A stretch of 64,000 nucleotides of DNA from Ovoidimarina sediminis (GTDB lineage: Bacteria > Pseudomonadota > Alphaproteobacteria > Rhodobacterales > Rhodobacteraceae), in assembly GCF_032586175.1 (NCBI RefSeq), contig NZ_JAWHTE010000012.1, positions 1 through 64,000 on the forward strand. The letters are read 5' to 3'. The notes beneath the pieces were generated by a model that did not search any database, was not told where the DNA came from, and was given only the letters and a program-made list of their open reading frames with translations. Shown piece by piece: positions 1-6,828 of this stretch. A program made the translations under genes and the position numbers. Positions within the stretch are counted from its first letter, which is position 1; each line of letters starts with the position of its first letter.

Positions 1-103
1 TCCTCCCAGACAGGATGAATCACAAATCAGCTCCAACAGGAATCCCCGCGATTCAGGTTTTCAGTCGGATGCTTTAAGGCGCAGCCTTCCACGCTTTTCA
101 GCG

Positions 104-140
104 CCCCGTCGCGAAAGCGGCGGGGTGCTTTCGTTTCCGG
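104..140 (+). terminator. Rho-independent terminator of a gene left of the window
   Basis: A 9-bp stem (104-112 with 117-125, one G-T pair, GAAA loop) is followed by the T-rich run TGCTTTCGTTT on the + strand. No gene is visible in 1-103, so the gene it ends must lie before the window or be an RNA that I cannot see. Confidence 0.6.
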
Positions 141-153
141 GAACTGCCAGCGT

Positions 154-193
154 ACAAAAAGCAAAGGCCCCGGCGGATCACTCCGCCGGGGCC
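154..193 (-). terminator. Terminator of the solute-binding protein gene
   Basis: A 12-bp perfect stem (166-177 with 182-193) has an A-rich + strand flank at 154-165, which becomes a T-rich tail on the - strand. It begins about 20 bases after the stop codon of the minus-strand gene ending at 215. Confidence 0.75.
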
Positions 194-214
194 CTCATGT
201 CTTTCAGGCCAGCC

Positions 215-1801
215 TTACGAGGACTGCCAGGTGAAGTACTTGAACTTCGGCTGGTCCTCAGGGTCGACTTCGATCCCGACACCGCTCTTCATCCCCCAGT
301 TCAGCACCTGGTGGTGGATCGGGATGTAAAGCACCTCGTCCTGCACAACGTCCCAGATTTCCTGGATCGTCGCGTTGCGTGCGGCGAGGTCAGTGTTCGA
401 GGCCAGGCTCACGATCTTCTCGTCAAGCTCGGGGTTGGAATAGCGGGTGCCGTTCCACGAGCCATACTGATCGCCCTTGGTGTGGACAAGGAAGTTGAAA
501 ATGTATTCCGAGTCGTAGGTCGGTACGCCCCAGCCCAGCATGTAGAAGTCGGTTTCGAGGTTGTTGATCAGCGGGAAGTGCTGAGCCTTCGGTTTGGCGT
601 CGAGGTTCACCGTGATGCCGATCTGGGCCAGCATGCCGACAGCCGCCTGGCAGATCGCCTCGTCGTTGATGTAGCGATCGTTCGGGCAGTCGAGCTGGAT
701 CGAGAAGCCGTCGCCATAGCCCGCTTCCTGCATCAGGCCCTTCGCGGTCTCCAGGTCGGTTGCGGCCATGCCGTCCATCTCGGCCGTCCAGCCGTTGACG
801 AAAGGCGGTGCGATCATGCCGGCGGGCTGCGATTGACCACGCATCACGACCTGGCGGATCGCGTCGCGATTGATCGCCATGTTCACCGCCCGGCGCACGC
901 GCACATCGGCAAACGGGTTCTTGCCGTCGACATTGTCGTTCGCGATATCGGCGTCGCCCGAATTCATGCCGAAGAAGATCACCCGGTTCTGCGGGGCGGT
1001 CTTGACGACAAGGCCATCGGCGTCGGCCACCCGGCCGAGATCCTGCACCGGCACATCCTGGATGAAGTCGACTTCACCCGACAGAAGCGCGGCAACGCGG
1101 GTCGCGGCGTTCTGGATCGGGGTGTAAACGATTTCGGTCACTTCGAGCGGGAACTGGCCCTGGCCCCAGTAGCCGTCGAACTGGGCGAGGACGGTCTTGA
1201 CGTCAGGCTCGCGGCTCACCAGGCGGAACGGGCCGGTGCCGTTGGCATTGGTGGTGGCGAAGGTCGTTTCCCCGCCTTCGAAATCCTGCACCTTCACCGT
1301 GTTGTTCGCCTCGGTCCAGCCCTTGTCCATGATGAACAGGTTGGTGAGGTTGTTGGGCAGGATCGGGTTCGGGCCGTCCGTGACGAATTCGATGGTGTAG
1401 TCATCGACCGCACGGATCTCGACGATGGAGTTCAGAAGCTCCTTCATATCCGAATCGTCGGTCTTGGCGCGCTCGAACGAGAACACGACGTCTTCCGCCG
1501 TCATGTCCGCACCGTCGTGGAACTTCACACCCTGTCGCAGATTGAAGACCCAGACATTCGGATCGTCGGCCTTGGGGGCCCAATCCGTCGCGAGAGCAGC
1601 CTCGAAGGCGCCAGACGTGTCGCGAATGATCAGGGGTTCATAGATCTGGTGCGCAACCGTGTGGGTCGGGCCTTCGTTCTGCGCATGAGGGTCAAGCGTC
1701 AGAGAGTCGCCTGCACGTGCCCAGCGAATGGTTTCAGCCGATGCGGCTGCAGCGGTCATTGCAAGCACCGAGGCCGCCAGCAAAAGGTGGCGTGGTTTCA
1801 T
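215..1801 (-). CDS. ABC transporter substrate-binding protein, family 5 (peptide/oligopeptide type)
   Basis: This 528-aa periplasmic protein binds peptides or similar solutes and hands them to a DppBC-type permease. Residues 1-22 are a classical signal peptide ending in ASA. The mature part opens with the family pattern for this class (ARAGDSLTLDPHAQNEG) and carries the SBP_bac_5 core with a KFHDGADMTAEDVVFS block near residues 90-115. The start has a GGGAG ribosome site just upstream and a terminator follows the stop. A 7-bp inverted repeat (GGCGCGC 1832-1838, GCGCGCC 1851-1857) lies in the leader and could be an operator. It stands alone; the dpp-like permease and ATPase genes are 14-20 kb away on the other strand and may be its partners, which is inference. 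The ligand cannot be told from sequence. Confidence 0.92.
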   Translation of the reverse strand: MKPRHLLLAASVLAMTAAAASAETIRWARAGDSLTLDPHAQNEGPTHTVAHQIYEPLIIRDTSGAFEAALATDWAPKADDPNVWVFNLRQGVKFHDGADMTAEDVVFSFERAKTDDSDMKELLNSIVEIRAVDDYTIEFVTDGPNPILPNNLTNLFIMDKGWTEANNTVKVQDFEGGETTFATTNANGTGPFRLVSREPDVKTVLAQFDGYWGQGQFPLEVTEIVYTPIQNAATRVAALLSGEVDFIQDVPVQDLGRVADADGLVVKTAPQNRVIFFGMNSGDADIANDNVDGKNPFADVRVRRAVNMAINRDAIRQVVMRGQSQPAGMIAPPFVNGWTAEMDGMAATDLETAKGLMQEAGYGDGFSIQLDCPNDRYINDEAICQAAVGMLAQIGITVNLDAKPKAQHFPLINNLETDFYMLGWGVPTYDSEYIFNFLVHTKGDQYGSWNGTRYSNPELDEKIVSLASNTDLAARNATIQEIWDVVQDEVLYIPIHHQVLNWGMKSGVGIEVDPEDQPKFKYFTWQSS

Positions 1802-1952
1802 GTATAGTCTCCCTTGATACGTTTTTGTTCTGGCGCGCGATTATCGTGAGGCGCGCCGGATTGGCAAGCCACCCGCCTTCACGATTGCGGTGACGTAGGG
1901 TCGGGCAGTGGTCAGACCGGCGTCATGCGCCGCCTGGAAAGCCCTCCGGGGA

Positions 1953-2105
1953 TCAGACTGACCCCTGGAATCGCGGGATGCGGCTCATGTGCCGTTCCAC
2001 GAAACGAAGGAACATGAAGTAAACGCAGACCTCGAAACACCCGAAGGCAATGAATTCGATCAGCATGCGCCCGAATTGCAGCCAGAGATGATCGAGAATT
2101 TCCAT
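1953..2105 (-). CDS. Putative 50-aa membrane protein
   Basis: Reading 2105 to 1953 on the - strand gives a 50-residue protein that starts MEILDHLWLQFGRML, continues through a hydrophobic stretch (IEFIAFGCFEVCVYFMFLRF, about residues 16-35) and ends in a basic tail VERHMSRIPRFQGSV. One membrane-spanning helix with a positive C-terminus is predicted by eye. A weak GAGTAGG ribosome site lies 3 bases before the ATG. It sits 151 bp upstream of the solute-binding protein gene in the same direction. I do not recognise the family. It may be a real small membrane protein; the composition is more protein-like than the overlapping frames. Confidence 0.45.
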   Translation of the reverse strand: MEILDHLWLQFGRMLIEFIAFGCFEVCVYFMFLRFVERHMSRIPRFQGSV

Positions 2106-2694
2106 TGCCTACTCGCCAGATACGGGGTGTCGCGGCCTCGGAATACCGCCGGCCGGTGTCCGCCGCAGGGCACAAGAGAGGCACCCCCGGTCAGAATTCA
2201 GGGCGATATCGGGGAATGGCGGCCAATCGGAAACAGGCGTTTCCGGTCCGCGCACATGCAAATCTCGGGATTCAAGCCACCAGACACAGGGCGTTCGCAT
2301 TGTCGGGGTGATGATCCTGCCCTTTTGCCCCGGGACGACACTTGCCGCCCCGGGCTACATTTCGCAAATGGGCACTCACCACAGTCACTCGTTACACCGG
2401 CCATACGCATAGCGCCGGCTTCACTCGTTACACCGGACTCCCAACAAGGGATGACACTCGCCCGGCTGCACACACTTTACTCACTACACGTATAATTAAA
2501 TAATCTAATTCGTCATTAGTTGGACAGAACTAACCGCAAATGGGGGTGTTTTCGGGTCTCATTGCGCTCAGTGATGGAACAATCGGCAGGAATCGAACGA
2601 ATTGCCCCGGCAACCCGCGCAATGCGTAGCAAAGCGCCCATCAATCCGGTCGATTTGAGGGTGCGAATCCGTATTCCCGGCACCCAGGATCAGT
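2106..2694. other. Intergenic stretch with no convincing gene
   Basis: The open frames here overlap one another, lack ribosome sites and have no recognisable protein features. The stretch holds a direct repeat at 2385-2436, an AT-rich patch at 2491-2520 containing a perfect TATAAT (2491-2496) without a good -35 partner, and near 2662-2688 a GGGTGC/GCACCC hairpin that could end the minus-strand methyltransferase gene. Base use in 2470-2530 is clearly more AT-rich than the surroundings. Confidence 0.5.
2385..2436. repeat. Exact 16-bp direct repeat, 36-bp period
   Basis: TCACTCGTTACACCGG occurs at 2385-2400 and 2421-2436. A looser copy (TTACTCACTACACG) follows at 2477-2490, directly before TATAAT. 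This could be a set of binding sites or the remains of an inserted element. No function is recognised. Confidence 0.6.
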
Positions 2695-3408
2695 TCAGCT
2701 GAAAGCCCGCCCAGGAAAGAACGCCAGAAGCTGATCGTCCTCGTCGTCTATGGCGTGAACCATAGGCATCGGCATGAACGGCGGGCGGCGCATGTTCATC
2801 GCGGTAAACGGCGTCGCGCGCGGGCAATCTGTGGCGATCGCATAGCGCATGCCGTCCGGCGGGTTCGCGCGCACGGTCGGATCGTGGGTCAGCGCCACGA
2901 GATGCGCCTTGCGCCCGATGTTCTTCTTTATCGCCGCGGCGTCGCCGGACCAGAGGTGATTCATTGTCCGCCGGCAGACGATAAGATCGGCTTCCGGGAA
3001 GTTGTGAAAGCGCGCATCGCCCATCTCGAAAGACCAGTCCTCGCGGTCGGCGAACCGAATGCGGTTCGCCCGCACGATGTTGGGTGAAATGTCGTAACCG
3101 CGAAACAGAAGCGACCCGGCCGGTGCATCGCCAAGAACCAGCGGCCACCAGTCCATGTCACCGCAGGAGACATCGATGATCTTGCGTATACCCCTGTCGC
3201 GGATGAACGATCTCAGGCCCCGGATCATCGGCGACCGCACGTCGAGCGGTTCGGGCCCATGCCCCTTTTCCGCGAGCCGCAGGTTGCGGACGCGCACCCT
3301 GTCCCATGTCGCGGCAAGATCGGAGCGGGGCTCGATCGACCCCGTCGTTCGGCCGATCCGGCGACGGCGCCGCGTCAGGCGAGGGTTCGGGTTACGCTCG
3401 ATCGCCAT
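2695..3408 (-). CDS. Class I SAM-dependent methyltransferase
   Basis: This 237-aa protein has a basic N-terminus (NPNPRLTRRRRRIGR) followed by a Rossmann-type methyltransferase core. Motif I is IIDVSCGDMDWW, followed by FRGYDISPNIV (acidic residue for the ribose) and DARFHNFPEADLIVCRRTMNHL as motif IV. The target is unknown. The ATG at 3408 lies 1 bp beyond the rpe stop, so the two genes form one transcript and may be translationally coupled; longer frames starting upstream run inside rpe and are not protein-like. A GGGTGC/GCACCC hairpin downstream may end transcription. Confidence 0.75.
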   Translation of the reverse strand: MAIERNPNPRLTRRRRRIGRTTGSIEPRSDLAATWDRVRVRNLRLAEKGHGPEPLDVRSPMIRGLRSFIRDRGIRKIIDVSCGDMDWWPLVLGDAPAGSLLFRGYDISPNIVRANRIRFADREDWSFEMGDARFHNFPEADLIVCRRTMNHLWSGDAAAIKKNIGRKAHLVALTHDPTVRANPPDGMRYAIATDCPRATPFTAMNMRRPPFMPMPMVHAIDDEDDQLLAFFPGRAFS

Positions 3409-3409
3409 G

Positions 3410-4096
3410 TCATTGCCCCATCGCCGCGGCGCGGATCGCCGCGATGTTCCGGCCATAGGCGCCCGGATCATCGACACTGCCACCGTTGAAGACAGCGGAG
3501 CCCGCGACAAGCACGTCCGCACCAGCCTCGGCTACGGAAAAGGCCGTAGCGGGGCTGATCCCGCCATCGACCTCTATGTGGATCGGCCGCTCGCCCACAA
3601 GCGCGCGGGCCTGACGCACCTTGTCGGTGATAGCAGGCTGAAACTTCTGGCCCCCGAAGCCCGGGTTGATCGTCATCACGAGGATCAGGTCGACTGTGTC
3701 CAGTATGTATTCGAGGACCGAGACCGGTGTGGTCATGTTCAGCGCAACGCCCGCTTTTTTGCCCGCATCGCGCACCGACTGAAGCGAGCGGTGAAGGTGC
3801 GACCCGGCTTCGGCATGTATGGTGATCAGATCGGCCCCCGCCCGTGCGAAATCGCCTATATAGGGATCGGCGGGCGAGATCATCAGATGCACATCCATGA
3901 ACGTCGATACGTGGGGCCGGATCGCGGCGACGACGTTTGGCCCGATCGTCAGGTTCGGCACGAAGTGTCCGTCCATTGGATCGACATGGATCCAGTCCGC
4001 CCCTTCTGCCTCCACCGCCCGGATTTCTGCCCCGAGATTGGCGAAGTCCGCCGAGAGAATGGACGGCGCGATCTTGACGTTGCGATCGAAACCCAT
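3410..4096 (-). CDS. rpe: Ribulose-phosphate 3-epimerase
   Basis: This 228-aa TIM-barrel enzyme interconverts ribulose-5-phosphate and xylulose-5-phosphate in the pentose phosphate or Calvin route. Family signatures are the N-terminal IAPSILSADFANLG, the metal and catalytic region HVDPMDGHFVPN (most homologues have VMDG), MDVHLMI, MTINPGFGGQ (a variant of MSVNPGFGGQ) and EVDGGI. Length matches the family. The start is preceded by AAGGAG. It is the first gene of a two-gene unit with the methyltransferase. Confidence 0.97.
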   Translation of the reverse strand: MGFDRNVKIAPSILSADFANLGAEIRAVEAEGADWIHVDPMDGHFVPNLTIGPNVVAAIRPHVSTFMDVHLMISPADPYIGDFARAGADLITIHAEAGSHLHRSLQSVRDAGKKAGVALNMTTPVSVLEYILDTVDLILVMTINPGFGGQKFQPAITDKVRQARALVGERPIHIEVDGGISPATAFSVAEAGADVLVAGSAVFNGGSVDDPGAYGRNIAAIRAAAMGQ

Positions 4097-4558
4097 GTCA
4101 GCTCCTTGCCCCTTTCCCTGCCTCTAACGCCAGTGCGCGCGCTTGTCACCTCTCTGAAGACGCCCGGGCGGCTTCCAAGCGGCGGGCCGCACAGGAAATG
4201 GGCACCTGGGCAGGACTCGCTGGCGAAGGCGCTCTGCCCAGACGGACAGCGCGACTCACTTGGTCTCCTTGCACGCCACCTGCGCGGCCGTTTTCGGGCT
4301 AACCTCCTCACGATACTGAGAGAATCCTGACGAAACGCACACGGCGCCTCGCGGCGCCGTGTGCTCTGTTTCAGGATCCGGCACCTGCACAGCGCACTGT
4401 GCGCACACGCACCCATCTCGCGCAAATCTCACGTGTCCGTGCGTTGAAGAGAGGCCGCAACTCCCCCAGCTTTATCCCATCGGAGGCGCAATCCTCCCAC
4501 CCAAATCCACTCCGGCGGGGCCGCCTCAGGCCCCCGAGACCAGAAAGGAACCAGACCC
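4097..4558. other. Intergenic region between divergent genes
   Basis: Both rpe (leftward) and the secreted-protein gene at 4559 (rightward) start from this stretch. It has a strong hairpin at 4338-4363. A 37-codon GTG frame on the - strand with a good AAGGAGACC site (about 4163-4276) exists but its product is arginine/alanine-rich and unconvincing. No clear sigma-70 promoter was found by eye. Confidence 0.5.
4338..4363. terminator. 11-bp perfect hairpin, possible terminator
   Basis: CACACGGCGCC (4338-4348) pairs perfectly with 4353-4363 around a TCGC loop. CTCTGTTTC follows on the + strand and CGTTTCG on the - strand, so either orientation is possible. No gene that it would end is evident, so it may instead be an attenuator before the gene at 4559. 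Confidence 0.4.
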
Positions 4559-4930
4559 ATGAAGACCCTCGTTCTTGCCACCGCAACCGCCATGGCCCTC
4601 TCCGCCCCCGCGTTCGCCGACACCTATGACGGCGCAGGCTCGCTCAACGAATTCGTCGCGCGCCACTTCGCCCAGGATCACGAGCCCGGAGACGGCCCCC
4701 GCTTCTTCCGCCAGAAGGTCGGCCAGACGACCGTGACGATGTCGACCTCGAACCGCGATCTCAACCACGTCGTCCGGTCGCATTTCGCCCAGAATCACGA
4801 ACACGGCGACGGCGCCCGCTACAAGCCGGGATCCGACCAGTCGAGCACAGTTCTGTCGACCAAGAACAACGACCTCGCGCGCTTCGTCTTCAACCACCTG
4901 AAAAACGAAGGCGAGCGCGGCGACAACTAA
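4559..4930 (+). CDS. Secreted repeat protein with HFAQ motifs
   Basis: This is a 123-aa exported protein with a signal peptide at residues 1-20 (cut after AFA). The mature chain is made of three repeat units: 29-48 (core HFAQDHEPGDG), 68-87 (core HFAQNHEHGDG) and a shorter third at 106-123 (NHLKNEGERGD). Units are linked by TTVTMSTSNRDL / STVLSTKNNDL segments, so the full unit looks like a strand followed by a helix and an acidic GDG turn. No Cys is present. AAAGGAACC precedes the start. The gene at 5088 carries one copy of the same motif. I do not recognise the family; the conserved His/Asp/Glu residues could bind a metal or cation, which is inference. Confidence 0.8.
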   Translation: MKTLVLATATAMALSAPAFADTYDGAGSLNEFVARHFAQDHEPGDGPRFFRQKVGQTTVTMSTSNRDLNHVVRSHFAQNHEHGDGARYKPGSDQSSTVLSTKNNDLARFVFNHLKNEGERGDN

Positions 4931-4938
4931 GCTGCCCC

Positions 4939-5018
4939 GCTGTCCGGTCAAAGTCCCCCCTCGCCGGACAGCACAGCCCAGAAACCGGTGCCACCTGGCC
5001 CCTCGGGGCACCGGTTTC
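4939..5018 (+). terminator. Two hairpins after the HFAQ-repeat gene
   Basis: The first stem is GCTGTCCGG 4939-4947 with 4964-4972. The second is a perfect 12-bp stem, 4981-4992 with 5007-5018. Neither has a strong T tract, so they may slow or partly stop transcription between the two related genes rather than end it. Confidence 0.45.
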
Positions 5019-5087
5019 ACCCCACCCCTCAGGCATCGGCCCGGATCCCGGGGACACGCCATTCTTCCAGAAGAAAGGACACCTGAG

Positions 5088-5324
5088 ATGAAACGCCTAT
5101 TCGCAATACACCTTCTCGCCTTTGCCCTCACCGGGCCCACCGCCGCCCTCGCAACCTCCGGCAACGCCCCGGATCCATCTCCGGCGGCGCGGGAGGCGGG
5201 CACCAACAACCGCATCGTCATTTCCGTCTCCGGCCGCCAAGGCGGCAGTGTGGCAGCCTATGCCCGCTGGCATTTCGCTCAAGACGGTAAAGGCGAAGGC
5301 AAACGCCGGTTTGCCAGGGACTGA
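5088..5324 (+). CDS. Small secreted protein with one HFAQ motif
   Basis: This is a 78-aa exported protein. Residues 1-22 form a signal peptide (cut near AALA). The C-terminal third carries VAAYARWHFAQDGKGEGKRR (55-74), which matches the repeat unit of the neighbour at 4559 (HFAQ followed by an acidic or Gly-rich turn and a basic residue). It is preceded by a RIVISVSG strand like the linkers of the neighbour. AAGGACACC lies before the ATG. It is separated from its paralogue by two hairpins and followed by a terminator. Function unknown. Confidence 0.72.
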   Translation: MKRLFAIHLLAFALTGPTAALATSGNAPDPSPAAREAGTNNRIVISVSGRQGGSVAAYARWHFAQDGKGEGKRRFARD

Positions 5325-5356
5325 CGCGACGGTTCCCGCAGGACGTTCCGGCCGGT

Positions 5357-5395
5357 CAGGGCTCTCTGCCATTCGCAGGGGGCCCTGTCTGTTTC
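5357..5395 (+). terminator. Terminator after the HFAQ gene pair
   Basis: A 13-bp stem with two G-T pairs (5357-5369 with 5375-5387) is followed by TCTGTTTC. It insulates the pair from the deoC operon. Confidence 0.7.
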
Positions 5396-5414
5396 GCCTC
5401 AGGCAAAAGAAAAT

Positions 5415-5441
5415 TTGACCAAATGGTCAATCTTGTATTTA
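5415..5441 (+). promoter_or_regulatory. RutR-type operator overlapping the deoC promoter
   Basis: TTGACCAAATGGTCAA (5415-5430) is a perfect inverted repeat and fits exactly the established RutR consensus TTGACCAnnTGGTCAA of the TetR-family pyrimidine regulator. Its first half doubles as a -35 (TTGACC) with TATTTA at 5436-5441 as a -10 15 bp later, so a bound protein would block the polymerase. The regulator gene itself is not in the window. Confidence 0.7.
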
Positions 5442-5502
5442 GCGGCCGCCCATGCGATCCTCCGGCCTTGAGTCCTGCTCACCAAAGGCGCCCCGACTTC
5501 CC

Positions 5503-6519
5503 GTGTCCCAGACAACTCCAGATACCGTGGCGCATGACGCCGCCCTCGCCCCCGGTCCCGGATTGCCGCAGCTTCACGAACCGCGCAACGCCGGCCTTCC
5601 GCTCGATCTCGACTGGGTGCGCGCGGTCCAGGCCAACACCTCCGCGATCGAGCGCCGCGCGGCCACGATCGGCACCCGGCGTTCGGTCAAGAAAGACTGG
5701 CAGGCGGCATGGCTTCTGCGCGCGATCACCCTGATCGACCTCACCACCCTTGCGGGTGACGACACCGAGGGCCGCGTGCGGCGGCTTTGCGCGAAGGCGG
5801 TGCAGCCGGTGCGGCCCGATCTGCTCGAGGCGCTCGGCATGGGGCCGATCACCACGGGCGCAGTCTGCGTTTACCATGACATGGTGCCGACGGCGGTCGA
5901 CGCGCTGAAAGGAACCGGCGTTCCGGTCGCAGCAGTCTCGACGGGCTTTCCCGCCGGGCTTTCCCCTTTCCCCCTCCGCGTGCAGGAAATCCGCGAAAGC
6001 GTTGCCGCAGGCGCGTCCGAGATCGACATCGTGATTTCCCGGCGCCACGTCCTGACCGGGAACTGGCAGGCGCTTTATGACGAGATGGTGGAGTTTCGCG
6101 CGGCCTGCGGCCCCGCACACGTGAAGGCGATCCTAGCCACCGGCGAACTTGGCACGCTCCGGAACGTCGCGCGCGCCTCTCTCGTTGCCATGATGGCCGG
6201 GGCCGATTTCATCAAGACTTCAACCGGCAAGGAAGGCGTGAACGCCACATTGCCAGTCAGCCTCGTGATGATCCGCGCGATCCGGGACTATGCCGAACGC
6301 ACCGGGTTCAAGGTGGGCTACAAGCCCGCAGGCGGGATCTCCAAGGCGAAGGATGCGCTCGTCTACATGGCGCTGATGAAGGATGAACTGGGCGACCGCT
6401 GGGTCAGACCCGCTCTCTTCCGCTTCGGCGCATCCAGCCTTCTGGGCGACATCGAACGCCAGCTCGAACACCATGTGACCGGGCGGTATTCGGCCAGCTA
6501 CCGGCATGCGATGGGATGA
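5503..6519 (+). CDS. deoC: Deoxyribose-phosphate aldolase
   Basis: It cleaves 2-deoxyribose-5-phosphate to acetaldehyde and glyceraldehyde-3-phosphate in nucleoside breakdown. The protein is 338 aa from GTG 5503 (or 355 aa from ATG 5452). Seen: DLTTLAGDDTEGRVRRLC at the N-terminal barrel, SEIDIV, VKAILATGELGT with a catalytic-site Lys, and FIKTSTGKEG with the Schiff-base Lys. The proposed -10 (5436-5441) would place the RNA start near 5448, making ATG 5452 nearly leaderless, and the residues before 5503 are not family-like; the GTG start is therefore preferred but has only a weak AAAGG site. It heads an operon with the next three genes and lies behind the RutR-type operator. Confidence 0.93.
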   Translation: MSQTTPDTVAHDAALAPGPGLPQLHEPRNAGLPLDLDWVRAVQANTSAIERRAATIGTRRSVKKDWQAAWLLRAITLIDLTTLAGDDTEGRVRRLCAKAVQPVRPDLLEALGMGPITTGAVCVYHDMVPTAVDALKGTGVPVAAVSTGFPAGLSPFPLRVQEIRESVAAGASEIDIVISRRHVLTGNWQALYDEMVEFRAACGPAHVKAILATGELGTLRNVARASLVAMMAGADFIKTSTGKEGVNATLPVSLVMIRAIRDYAERTGFKVGYKPAGGISKAKDALVYMALMKDELGDRWVRPALFRFGASSLLGDIERQLEHHVTGRYSASYRHAMG

Positions 6520-6818
6520 GCGGGTTTGAAGAAAAATGGCGCAGCGCCGCGCCGGACTATTTCGAAAACTTCGCCGACGGTCGCTATGACGAACGCGCCT
6601 ATCTCTGGTTCATCTATCCGAAGGCCGAAATCCACGAATTCGACGATGGCGCCGCCCTTGTCTTCGGACGCGCGGGCGGGGATGGCATCGAATTCGCGTT
6701 CCGCCACGATCACCCGGGGATCTGGGCCTATTACCCGATCGAAGCGGAATGGCGCGCCGTCGCGCCTGACATCGGAACTTTTGAACAGGAATGGCTTTCG
6801 GGCCGGCTGACAGTGTGA
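6516..6818 (+). CDS. Conserved hypothetical protein, deoC operon
   Basis: This 100-aa acidic, aromatic-rich soluble protein (EEKWRSAAPDYFENFADGRYDERAYLWF) has no signal peptide, membrane segment or recognised motif. Its ATG overlaps the deoC stop as ATGA, which implies translational coupling, and it lies 10 bp before the aldehyde dehydrogenase gene. The tight packing suggests a role in deoxyribose or aldehyde metabolism, but nothing in the sequence shows it. Confidence 0.75.
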   Translation: MSGFEEKWRSAAPDYFENFADGRYDERAYLWFIYPKAEIHEFDDGAALVFGRAGGDGIEFAFRHDHPGIWAYYPIEAEWRAVAPDIGTFEQEWLSGRLTV

Positions 6819-6828
6819 GGCTGCACGC

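Noticed and set aside
125..1807. Long + strand open frame opposite the solute-binding protein gene, and similar long antisense frames at 6610-8982 (-), 41518-43266 (-), 47802-49700 (+) and 58104-59567 (-)
   Set aside because: Their products are Arg/His/Asp-rich, without domains, and mirror strongly conserved genes; long antisense frames are expected in GC-rich DNA with a G/C third codon position.
2640..2690. tRNA-like 3' end (GGGTGCGAATCC ... CACCCA)
   Set aside because: The T-stem does not pair, and no acceptor 5' strand, D-arm or anticodon arm lies at the right distance. The bases form a simple GGGTGC/GCACCC hairpin.
4163..4276. 37-codon GTG frame on the - strand with a good ribosome site
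   Set aside because: The product (VSRAVRLGRAPSPASPAQ...) is low-complexity Ala/Arg/Ser/Pro with no hydrophobic core or motif; more likely chance.
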